In this document: positions 39,041 to 48,290 of the stretch, one piece after another
Layout: the number at the start of each line of letters is the position of its first letter
Numbering within the stretch: the stretch's first letter is position 1
Assembly (NCBI RefSeq): GCF_900496995.4
Contig: NC_044019.1
Span: forward strand, 744,001-808,000
Reading direction: 5' to 3'
From: Aquila chrysaetos chrysaetos
Taxonomy: Eukaryota; Chordata; Aves; Accipitriformes; Accipitridae
Length of the DNA: 64,000 nucleotides
The notes under the pieces: generated by a model
Told to the model about the DNA's origin: nothing
What the model saw: only the letters and a program-made list of their open reading frames with translations
The model's database searches: none
Translations under genes and position numbers: made by a program

Positions 39041-41820
39041 GGGTGGGAAGAGCTGGAAGCCCGGCCCTTCTGTGGCAGCGTCTGCTGGTGGTCATGCCGC
39101 AGACACTGTGTGCTTGCAGGGAGGTTTTGAAACATGAGGATGGTACTAGTGACCCGCCTTGGCACTGGCTTTTCAGCATCCAGGATGCCAGTAGCTTTTC
39201 TGTGCTGAGTGGGCAGCTGTGGCCGGAGGCCCAGGCTCTCTTTGGGCCACAAAGCAAGGAAACAAGGAGGAAAAAGTGTGTGCTTGTCTGGTTTGTGTTG
39301 TAGCCTCAAGGTTTCCCATGGCACTTCCCTGCCCTTGCACTGAACAAGCCCTGAGAGATGGGGTATGTGGCGGCGGCATAAGCTTCACGCTGGCTCTTGG
39401 CACGCTGGGGCTGTATTTGCTCCCTAAGAATATCCCCGCTGCTGTCCCCGCACCGAGGGGACTTTGCCTAAACTGTGAGTGTTGTGTAAACACTGCAGGA
39501 CGCGGAGCGGGTTCAGCCTGTACTTCCTGCGAATGCACTTCACCTGCAAAGCCGCCGTAATTAAAAACAAGGGGCAGCCAGGCCGGGGTGGTGGCACCGT
39601 GCTCCCTCCAGCGCAGCTGGCGCTCAGCGCTAATTTGGGGAGAGTTTGGGCCGCCCTGTACTGACGCTGCCCTGCTCACACCAGCTAGCATCCCCCAGGT
39701 CCTCTGTCTGTGCCGTGCCGTACATTGCCATACTGTGCCAGGCCATCCATCCGGAGGGTCCGGCTGCCTGTGCTGCCTCACCCCCATGCAGGGGAGCCCC
39801 GTGCCGTGCCCAGGTCTCTGCACGTGAGCACGGTGTGGAGGGAGGCTGCGAGGCTGGGGTGGGATCCCCTCCCGGCACAGCTCTCCGCTCTGGTAAACAC
39901 TCCCAACAGCCCAGCTTAAGCACTTGACAGTGTTTATAAAGCAGCTTGCAGCAAACAGACTTGGAAGTGCAGAACAAGTTGGTGTTTACACAAGCAACTA
40001 ATTATTTATTTGAAAATCCTGTGGATGAACTGTGGGCTGTAACGACAAGCACATGGGGAGCGCTGTGCTCCTGCCCCAGCAGCGCTCGGCAGAGTCACAG
40101 CAGGGACACGGTGAAAAGTTCAAGGCTATCGGGGCGGGAGGACGATGGCAGCGCTCTGCAGCACCTGATGGCCTGCAGGTCTCGCTGGCACACGTGAGCC
40201 AAAGTTGCCGTGAGCTGCCCGCCCCAGGGCACATCTCAGTGTCGAGGCACGTGCTGCTACAAGGTCCAGCAGTACCTGTGTCACATCTCCCGGCAGCAGC
40301 TGACTCAAGATGCTGCCAGCCCACTACCGCTGCTGTGGGCAGCCCTCTCCGTTCAGGTATTTTGCTGCCGTAGCCATAACCACCCTACAGCTGGGCCGGA
40401 GCAGCAGAGCTGCTCCGTCCGGTGGCCCCTCAGCAAGTCCCCCACCCCACGGTGGGCATGGGAGGGAGCCGGCACCCCGGAGCCCGTGTCCATCCTGCAG
40501 GCAGCGCGCGGGCTGCAGCCGGGCTTTGTGCCAGCACCATCATCACTGGCCATTTGGGGCATCGGCGATTGCGCAGTTATTATAAAGGGATTAAAACCAT
40601 TTTCTGTTTCATTTGACTTCACAGAGTGAATGTTGTCGCCTTTATTCCAAAACAATGGCAGCCGTTGGCAGGGCTTCGCTCTGCCAGCTGCAGAGAGAAG
40701 AGCGTGGCCCTGCCTGGCAGTGCCAGAGCTCTCGGTGCAGCCCCGGAGGTCACCCTTCCTGCACGCCAGCCACAGGGCACACGGAAAACCACCTCCCAGG
40801 TCCTTTCCCGGGGGAGCAGCAGTCCTGCCTGCACTGCCTCTCCCCTGGAGTCGGGCAGCACAGCCAGCAGGAGCAAGGTCTCGGATGCTCCAGGGCAAGG
40901 ACGGGGCACGCAGCAGCTCCCGGGCTGGCTGCACCTGGAGCCCTGCGCGCTGGGCTGCCATCCGGCAATTTCCCACTGCACTGGGCTTCCCTTTGCTCTC
41001 CAAGAAGTTCATGTGGAGCAGTTGGTTGGTTGCCCAGCCTGTCCTCCTGGCATTGCCGTCTCGTCACCCTGTCCTGCCACACACGTCGGGCAACTCACCG
41101 CCGCCGCTTGGCGAGGGTAGCGCGGCACGTACGGCCGCGCTCGCTGCCGAACGCCGGGCTTTCTCCACTGGCAGGGCCGTGCGAGAGCCAGTGAGCCCAC
41201 GGCAGAGCAGCTCCTGCACTCGGTCCCGCTCGGCACTGCCTCTGCCCACGCAGGCAGCGCTGACCCTTCCCTGCCACTCTGGGGGAGTGGGAGCTGGGAG
41301 GTTTGGAAATTCCCTCCGAGCAGAAACGCGGCGTTTCAGGCAGCTCGCGGGATGATCCCGCCCCGTCCCCAGACAGCCCCGTCTCTGGCTTGGGACTGCA
41401 GGCTCGCTTTCTGCTTGGCTCGACTACCAGCCCCAGAGGTGCCCACTTGATGGGAAACATCTTGTGCACTTGGCAGTCTGCAGAGGCCATCTGCTACTCG
41501 AGGAGGGGTGGCCGAGGGGGACTGGCACTATTTTAAACAAGTTACAGCTATAACCGTATGCAGCATCGGCAGATGGCAAAGCTGCATTAGGCGTTTCTAC
41601 GTGTGCTAACTGTTATTAAGCAACGCAGTGACTTGTGGATAAGGTTGGAGGGCGATTCGCCCCACGCCACTCCGGGTGCCGCCATCTGCCTGCACCCCTT
41701 GCGTGCTGCTCCCCCGGTTTGCTCCACGGCTTCCGCGCTTGCCCGCCGCAGTGCCGAGCCCAGCCGTTAACAGGAGAGATGTCGACTGTTGAGTTAATCT
41801 GTTCTCCTCTTCCTTTGCAG

Positions 41821-42120
41821 TTCCTGCGAGTGCATTTGGAAACTGCAAGCAGCTAACGCTCGCTGCCAGAGCCCCCAGATGGGACTAGAGCCAGGCTCCT
41901 GCGCTCCTTACGGGGATGAAGGTAGAGCCATGTTACCTGCTACCTAAGGTCGCTGTTGCTGATGTAGTTTGTGGATATGGTCCCGTACCAGGTTTCGTGC
42001 ACAGACTCTCAGCTCTGATCCTGCCCGAGACGTTTTAGCGGCCGCAGAGAGATCCCCAGCTGTGGAGTGGGCTCCTCCGACCACCCTGCGACAGAGGGGC
42101 TGCAGCGCTGGAGAGTTACT
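41821..42120 (+). other. RSPO1: RSPO1 5' untranslated part of the first coding exon (probable acceptor at 41819-41820)
   Basis: A long pyrimidine tract ending in cag lies just before 41821 (tctcctcttcctttgcag). From there to the ATG at 42121 the sequence could be the non-coding part of the start-codon exon, implying at least one further upstream non-coding exon, as mammalian RSPO1 genes have. ATGs at about 41916 and 41930 would lie in this leader. The acceptor is seen in sequence; its use is inferred, and transcription could also begin inside this stretch. Confidence 0.5.
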
Positions 42121-42214
42121 ATGCAGCTTGGACTGTTTGTGGTGGTGGTTTTTCTAAGCTCGATGGATCTCACAGGCAGCAGCAAAGTGGTGAAGGGCAA
42201 GAGGCAAAGACGAA
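42121..42214 (+). CDS. RSPO1: RSPO1 coding exon 1: signal peptide and basic KGKRQRR stretch
   Basis: The exon encodes residues 1-31 plus the first base of codon 32. Residues 3-13 form the hydrophobic core of a secretory signal, followed by SSK and KGKRQRR; the last stretch is identical to the human protein. The donor is GAA|gtatgt. Reading straight through this donor keeps the frame open to 43062, but that extension has no family similarity. Confidence 0.95.
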
Positions 42215-45200
42215 GTATGTATGAAATGCTTTTCTTCTCTACTTCTTCTCGTGATGCTGTACGGTTTGTGCAGGTGGTGAACGTGAATGTGAAAGTTGGT
42301 GAATGTCTTACCAACACAGAGAGCTGGGCAGAACCCGGGGTGCCCCACGAGCCTCCACAGCTCCCCAAGTCCCACTCCCACGCAGAGACGTGCACTCCCC
42401 TGTCCCGCCGGACCTGCCGCAGCCCTCAGCTGCAGGCAATTGCCCCGGCACCCTGGCAGCTGCCCCCACTAACCCCGCAGGCAGCGCCGGGCAGGGATGG
42501 GGAAGAGCTGCCCTGCAGCCTGCGGCTCAGGGCAGGGACCGGCCGGCGCTGCTCCCCGGGGCTGCGGCCCTCGGGTAAGCTGGTGCCCATGGCACCACTC
42601 ACGGCCGGAGGAGCTGGCTCTGCAGAGCAGGACGGGGTCGGCCTCCCCGCTTGGCGCAGTGCCTCGACTGCCCCGGCCCCTGCCCGCCTTCGCCCCCGCG
42701 GGCGCGGATCCGGCAGGCAGCGGTGCGCATCCCGCCCTGCGCCCCGCCGAGGCCGGCAGCCTCGGGGTCCCCCGCCACAGTCAGGCACCTTGCCGGGAGA
42801 AGTGAGCAGTAGAAGGAAGGGAAGGGAGCGTGTGAGCACGAGCCGTGCATCACTCCCCATCCGACTCCCCAGCACTGCTCTGCTGGCAGGCTCCCGCCCC
42901 GCACCGTCCTTTCCCCGACGGCCACCCCATCCCGCCCGGATCCCCCCCAGCCGGTTCTGCCCTGGGCAGCGGCCGTGCACGGGTGCCCGCTCAGCTGCTG
43001 CAGGGGCGTTGGGCCATGGGGCGGCCAGGCCGCCGTGCGACCCAAGGTGCACGGGCTTTTAATTATCCCTCCAGCCTGGATGGTCCTTGGCTGGTCCCAG
43101 CTCCGGGCTCACGCTGGGCAACCAGGCTGAATCGGCACAAGAGCAGCCACATGGGTTTGCCCTCATTGGTGTAAGCTAGTTTTAGAACTGTTTTACATTA
43201 AAACTGTTTTAAATTAAATTATATAAAAATGATTTTATATTAAAACTGGGACTGCTGAGCCCTGTGAGAACAAGGAAAACCTGATGTCATAGCTAATGCT
43301 ATAAAGTGCAGTTTCCAGTGAGGGCCCACTTTATACCTTTGCCATAGAAACAGACCTTGGCCCTGCGACCCAGTGCTGCGGGAGAGATGGGGCCGGACCC
43401 CTGGGGGTCCCTGCGTACAGGGGGCCAGGGCCCAAAATGCCCAGGGGAGGTCCCAGTCCAGACCCAGCAAACCCTCCTGGAGGCTGCGGCAGCCTCCGCG
43501 CCCACGGACCCAGCGATGGAGCTCGGGTAGGCAGCAGGGGAGCTGCCAGGGTCTCAGGTCACTGCGGGGGGAGAGGAAAGTTTTCTTACCTCTTGGTCTG
43601 GCATGTGAATACTGTGGTGCTCCGCGCTTGCTTTTGAAGTGTAGTAAACACAGTATTTAAAAGAATACATTTTTTTAAATACACAGCTTTTCTATAAACA
43701 AGGACGCTGCTTGCATAATAAACTAATAAAAATAACCTGCATTCTAGCCTGCAAAGAATGCTATTGGTTTCAAAACAAGCAGCATTTTATATGATAATTA
43801 AAAGCAGAAAACTCTCAAGACATGGGATTGAGTATTTTTCTTGGACTGAACTTAGGAGCTGAGAACACATCTCTATTTTGGGGGCAGTGAAATCTCCTGC
43901 ACTGCCAGATATCGTTAACATAAGCGGGGTCAGAGCGAGATTTAGCTTGGGACGCAGCCTGGCTCGAAGCGCAGCACAGAATTACTCAGACAGTCTCGCT
44001 CCAGCACCGCACGGCTCTGGGCCCCGCTCGTCCCACAGCGTGCCCGTAGCTCCGCGAGGCAGCACCACCAGCTCCAAGAGGGGACACGGCGAGGAGACGC
44101 TGGCCCACCCGGGCACGTGTCCCTCGTGGGTGTCCGCCCAGCACGGGCAGCAGGGCTGATGGACAGGGCTGGGAGGCAGGGGGCTGGGAGGAAGACAGCG
44201 CTGGGACTCTGCGTAGAGTTGGTGGCTGCTTCTGGGTCCCGCTCCTCACCGCTGCCGCCGTCGCGACCCTCGCGCCCGCGCTCAGCGCGGCGCTGGTGCC
44301 TGTGGGCATCAGGCACGGGGCCGTGACGCCCGGCCAGAGCGGTACCGGGAGCCGCAGCGAGTGTGTCGGTGCAGCAGGACCCCGGCCCTCGGGCTGCCCC
44401 GGTCCCTGCGCTTGCTGCCGGTGGTGCCGGTGTGTTGGGGCTGAAGCCGGTGCGTGCAGAGCCCGGCCACGCGGGCAGGCACTAACTGCTGCCTCTCTTG
44501 CTCTTCCAGTTAGCACCGAGCTGAGTCAGGGCTGTGCCAGAGGCTGCGACCTGTGCTCTGAGTTCAATGGGTGCCTGAGATGTTCCCCCAAACTCTTCAT
44601 CCTTCTGGAGAGGAATGATATCCGGCAAATTGGGATTTGCCTACCATCTTGTCCACTGGGATACTTCGGCCTTCGCAATACAGACATGAACAAGTGCATC
44701 AGTGAGTACGGGAGTGGGAGGGAACGGGTGAAATGCGGGAGGGTGGCAGTGCTTTGCAGTGCTTTGCAGGGGATCGTGTTGCCTCCGTTCAGGTGAGAGG
44801 AGATGCTGTGCCTGTATGGAAGGGGAGAAGGCCGTGCTGAGCAGGGCAATAACCCAGGGAATAACCCCATAATTTATGCTGATGATGGCTAACGCACCTT
44901 GAGTGCCCAGGCGCTTGCCCACCGCAGCACTGTGCAGCTGGTGCAGCGTGCAGCCAGGCTGAGATGCTCCTTCCTTTTGAACAGCTGCTAGATACTGCCC
45001 AAACAGTGCGCTCAGAAGGAGGATAAGCATCCACTGCCCACCCATCAGCCCTTCCATGCAGGTTTTGACTTGAGTTTTGGCCTTCCTGGTCTTTGAGAGC
45101 CTCTGTGGGTCTCTCCATGCTGCGGGCAGGTGGTGGTGGTGGTGGACCAATGGTCCATTAGAGCAGAGGGCCACCGGCAAAGCCTTCAGGGCTGGGTTAC

Positions 45201-47673
45201 CCTGTCGCAGCATGCTCAGCACCGCCCAGGTATGCTGTGGACGTGGCATCTTGCAGGGCATTTGGGAAGCTCTGTTACCTGGGCTGCCAGACTGGCACCC
45301 TCTTTCTCTGGGAGGAAGGAGGAGGAGGGGGATCCTTTCAGCTTTTAAGGTACTGCTCGCACAAGTACCTTTTCTTCTCTCCTGTGCCCGTTCACCATAG
45401 CCAAGCAGCTCTCTGAACGAGATCCTTGGCCTGGGGCTGCCTCTTTCAGCCAGAGCACCAGAAAGAAGCTGGACATGGAAAAATGCGATCACTTCCCTGG
45501 CAGTTTCATGCAAATCACCCTCATGGCCAGATTTCTGTCTAACTCTGTTACTTTGCAGCCCATACTGTAGCTGCAGCTGGAGCAGTTGATACAGGACTTT
45601 ATTCTTTGCACTGTCCCAATTTGGCTGACTGATGCTCAAGGCGAACACCACCAGCCCAAACCTTTTCCACTCTGCCTGATTTCAAGCTGGCAGTGACTGC
45701 TGCTGGCTATGAGAGCTGCAGCACAGTGGCTCTGTCTTATATCAGGGAACGGTGCAAAGAAAACTGACTTCTATCCGAGTAGCACAATCAGGCCTGGCAG
45801 GACGTTCAGAGACTTGCCCTGGCTGTTGGCAGACCCCTTGGAGCCGGGAGTGAACTCCAGTTAGCAGTGAAGAGCTTCCTGAGTCTTTTGCTCACATCAG
45901 ACTACATGATGGCTCTGTGGTTTTTTTTTTCCCCAGAATGCAAAATTGAGAACTGTGAGTCCTGTTTCAGTCGAAACTTTTGCACAAAATGTAAGGAAGG
46001 TTTGTATTTGCACAAAGGGAGATGTTACGTCACATGCCCCGAAGGCTACTCTGCTGCCAACGGCACCATGGAGTGCAGCAGTCCTGGTAAGCGATGCTTG
46101 GGCACCTTTCGCTGAGCTTTTTGTGCGTCTGTCGGGTCCAGTCACGTGTATTGCTACAGTTTGGTTTAGATGATAAAACGAACCCCTCAGAGACGATGGC
46201 TCATCATGCCTGTGTCAATTGGGTGACGGTGCAGGTCAGACCCAGCCTTCAGAGGGCAGAGCCCTCTGGAGACCAGCCTAGGCGGGGAGCAGCACCCCAG
46301 TGTTGCTGCTGCGTGTTTGTGAAGTGTGACTCAGAGTTTGTGTGGTACGGCAAGGAAGGGGGTGCCTTGAAAACTTAGGAAGCGGCTGGGGAAGCACATG
46401 TACTCTTCAAGCCTAAAGTGGGGGAGAGGTGTGATGGTGTGCAAGGGCTCCAGGAAATCCTGAGGCAGCAACGGAGAAATGAGAATTACTGCTGGCCTCT
46501 CTTGTTATCTGGCAGCACAATGTGAAATGAGTGAGTGGGGGCCCTGGGGGCCCTGCTCCAAGAAGAGGAAGCTCTGTGGCTTCAAGAAGGGCAACGAAGA
46601 CCGAACGCGGCGGATTCTGCAGGCTCCCTCTGGAGATGTGTCCCTGTGTCCTGCCACCACGGAGGTGCGGCGATGCACTGTGCAGAAGAACCAGTGCCCC
46701 GAAGGTGAGCAGACGTGGAATACCTCACCATCCCTCCCCAGCACCCTTTATTTGTCAGGCATGAGTATTCAGCCAATTGTCCAGTACCATAAATGCACTG
46801 CACATCTCACTACCCCTCTGCGGTACAGGGAACACAACGTGATGGCAGCTGGAAGGACCCACGGGTGGGTGATGCTCAGCACAGCTTGCCGTGTGTCCCA
46901 CGGGCTTTCAGGTATTTTAGCTTCTTCCCTGGCCACAGAGCAGCAAGGCAGCTGAGCAGCCGACGAAGGTGCACGCCTGTGCGCTGTGGTGATGGGAGTC
47001 ATCTTCTCCTCTACCAGAATGCTTAGGTCTGTGTTTTTCCCAGGAATTAGAGTGTCTTCAGGATGAATGGTGGTTTGGTCACCCTCTTATGAGATGGACA
47101 AGGCTTGCAGCTGGGTTGAGTGTTTTGAGGGAAACCGGTTCTGAGCAGTGACTAACACCACAGGGATTACACAGGCGGGCAGGGGGAGGCAGACACGGCC
47201 GATCTGTTCCTCTGATGCACACAGCAGCGTGCGTTAGCTAAGGGGCTTGGTATGCAGCCGCGGAGAAATGCAAGTGTTAACACTTCTGCTGGAGACCGAC
47301 AATTACAAAGCTAAACCCAGATTTGATCCTTCTTCCCTGTTTCTATTTAGGCAACAGCTCGCAATGCAAAGCACAGCCTGGCAGATAGGGCGGCTCTCGG
47401 GCACCTCTCTGCGTGGGGAGGGGTGCAAGCCCTTCGGGCCACCCCCGGCAGCCGTGGGCCGCGGGCCAGCTCACTCTGCTGGAGAGCCTTATGGTGCCCC
47501 TTTGCTTTACTGCAGGGAAAAGGAAGAAAAAGGAAGAGCAAGGAAAGCAAGACAGTGCAAATGGGAACAGAAATCGGAAGGACACCAAAGATGCCAAGTC
47601 TGGCACCAAGAAGAGGAAGAGCAAACAGAGAGGGGCTGCGGTCCCCGCGACGTCCGCTAGCCCTGCCCAGTAG
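42121..47673 (+). CDS. RSPO1: R-spondin 1, secreted Wnt pathway agonist (5 coding exons, complete)
   Basis: Joined coding exons are 42121-42214, 44510-44701, 45937-46086, 46516-46704 and 47516-47673, giving 783 nt or 260 residues plus TAG (human protein 263). All four introns are GT-AG and phase 1. The order is signal peptide (about 1-20), basic KGKRQRR stretch (25-31), furin-like repeat 1 (about 40-95), furin-like repeat 2 (about 96-142), thrombospondin type 1 repeat (about 147-207) and a Lys/Arg-rich tail (210-260). In the family, the furin repeats bridge LGR4-6 and the E3 ligases ZNRF3/RNF43, removing Frizzled turnover and boosting beta-catenin signalling, while the TSP1 repeat and basic tail bind heparan sulfate. 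Residues known to contact the ligases (R66, Q71) and LGR (F106, F110) are present at the human numbering, as is the N137 glycosylation sequon. The start has A at -3. RSPO1 rather than RSPO2-4 rests on close full-length match and on GNL2 as neighbour. Confidence 0.97.
42215..44509 (+). other. RSPO1: RSPO1 intron 1 (CpG-rich block plus AT-rich island)
   Basis: This 2,295-base GT-AG intron is heterogeneous. 42,400-43,070 is GC-rich with many CpGs. 43,185-43,250 is a short AT-rich run with near-repeats of tttta/ttaaaac. 43,660-43,870 is an AT-rich block resembling a conserved intronic element. 44,000-44,480 is again CpG-rich and leads to the exon 2 acceptor. No additional exon was recognised. The CpG-rich parts could hold an internal promoter. 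Confidence 0.8.
44510..44701 (+). CDS. RSPO1: RSPO1 coding exon 2: furin-like repeat 1 (ZNRF3/RNF43-binding)
   Basis: Acceptor ctcttccag and donor gtgagt. The exon has 192 nt and phase 1 at both ends, encoding residues 32-96. The cysteine pattern is C40, C44, C47, C53, C56, C75, C79, C94, as in R-spondin furin repeat 1. The hairpin carrying R66 and Q71, which inserts into the ZNRF3/RNF43 ectodomain in the family, is intact (ERNDIRQ). Confidence 0.96.
44702..45936 (+). other. RSPO1: RSPO1 intron 2
   Basis: A 1,235-base GT-AG intron. It holds a short GGT repeat (45128-45146) and nothing else recognisable. A 336-codon open frame on the opposite strand runs across this intron and into exon 2, but it resembles no family. 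Confidence 0.85.
45937..46086 (+). CDS. RSPO1: RSPO1 coding exon 3: furin-like repeat 2 (LGR-binding)
   Basis: The acceptor follows a T-run (ttttttttttccccag) and the donor is gtaagc. The exon has 150 nt, phase 1 at both ends, encoding residues 96-146. F106 and F110, the two aromatic residues known to clamp onto the LGR leucine-rich repeats, are present in the segment C-F-S-R-N-F-C. N137-G-T is an N-glycosylation sequon at the position used in human RSPO1. Confidence 0.96.
46087..47515 (+). other. RSPO1: RSPO1 introns 3 and 4 (46087-46515 and 46705-47515) flanking exon 4
   Basis: Intron 3 is 429 bases and intron 4 is 811 bases, both GT-AG and phase 1. Nothing beyond splice signals is recognised in either. 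Confidence 0.85.
46516..46704 (+). CDS. RSPO1: RSPO1 coding exon 4: thrombospondin type 1 repeat
   Basis: Acceptor atctggcag and donor gtgagc. The exon has 189 nt, phase 1 at both ends, encoding residues 146-209. It begins [17 protein letters not shown]153 and W156 form the WxxW motif that is C-mannosylated in the human protein. The remaining cysteines match the R-spondin TSP1 repeat, which binds heparan sulfate. Confidence 0.96.
47516..47673 (+). CDS. RSPO1: RSPO1 coding exon 5: basic C-terminal tail and stop
   Basis: The acceptor is tttactgcag. The exon encodes residues 209-260 and ends with TAG at 47671-47673. It is dominated by Lys and Arg clusters ([19 protein letters not shown]), the low-complexity heparin-binding tail typical of R-spondins. 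Human RSPO1 carries a glutamine run near its end that is absent here, which accounts for part of the small length difference. Confidence 0.95.
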
Positions 47674-48290
47674 CTGCCCCTTTACGTCACCTGATGGCAA
47701 GACTTCATTGCTGCTATGTATATGAAAGCTTTATTGAACCAGAGCACTGCTACACAACACGTACACATGTCCAGAAAGACAGACATATACTCCCAGACCG
47801 ACCCACAGACCCGACAGAAACCACACACACAATAAGGAGGCTGCACACACACACACCCCACCCAGTATCGCAGATGGATGCTGCTGAGAAGAGGAGTGGG
47901 AGTGCACATGGAGGGAAGCCCACCTCCCCAGGGCTCCACGGGGTACGCTGCGGGGAGGAGAGGTGGAGTATGAGTCAGCGAAGGACCCAGACGCGAGACT
48001 TCATGACCAAAGGCCTCAACTCGAGACCGGGCGCCTGGCCCCAGCGCAGCATGGCTGCAGCCAGAGGGACGAGACCGGGGCCGCATGGCCACTCTCCCTG
48101 ACGTGGGACCCAGACTCACACAAAGGCAGTGGCCTCTTTCTCTTCCCCCCACCCTTTATTTTGTGTTTTAAGCTGTATGACTTTATCATTGCGAATACAT
48201 GTTAAACGTTTGTGGTAAGAGGTCAGTGGTATCTGCCCTGAATCTGCTTCAAAGAGTTATTTCAAATTAAAAAACAAAAACCAAAATGAC
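47674..48290 (+). other. RSPO1: RSPO1 3' untranslated region
   Basis: The 3' UTR follows the TAG at 47671-47673 with no further reading frame of note. It contains two short CA runs (47822-47830 and 47843-47857). An ATTAAA at 48266-48271, followed by an A-rich stretch and then GT-rich sequence (48302-48315), is the first reasonable cleavage signal, so the end is placed near 48290. I saw no AATAAA between the stop codon and this point. Confidence 0.6.
48266..48271 (+). terminator. Candidate polyadenylation signal ATTAAA for RSPO1
   Basis: The common variant hexamer ATTAAA lies about 590 bases past the stop codon, and a GT-rich element (gtgtgtggttc) lies about 35 bases downstream, the usual arrangement for cleavage and polyadenylation. 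More distal sites in the AT-rich spacer are possible. Confidence 0.5.

Larger units (their letters stand above)
32241..41820. other. Gene-free region immediately upstream of RSPO1
   Basis: No coding exon was recognised. This is the stretch most likely to hold RSPO1 promoter and leader exons. It includes a candidate mini-exon at 33390-33434, GC-rich CpG-bearing blocks at about 36,190-36,420, 37,200-37,520 and 41,080-41,280, and an AT-rich island at 38,640-39,040. I could not fix a transcription start. Confidence 0.65.

Noticed and set aside
1-41820. Search for CDCA8, C1orf109 or EPHA10 exons, the human neighbours of RSPO1
   Set aside because: No frame in this stretch resembled those proteins by eye. 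A translated search would be needed to exclude short exons.
42426-43052. 208-codon - strand frame in RSPO1 intron 1
   Set aside because: CpG-rich chance frame, Ala/Arg/Gly/Pro dominated.
44641-45651. 336-codon - strand frame antisense to RSPO1 exon 2 and intron 2
   Set aside because: It is a shadow of a conserved coding exon plus intron, with no recognisable protein.
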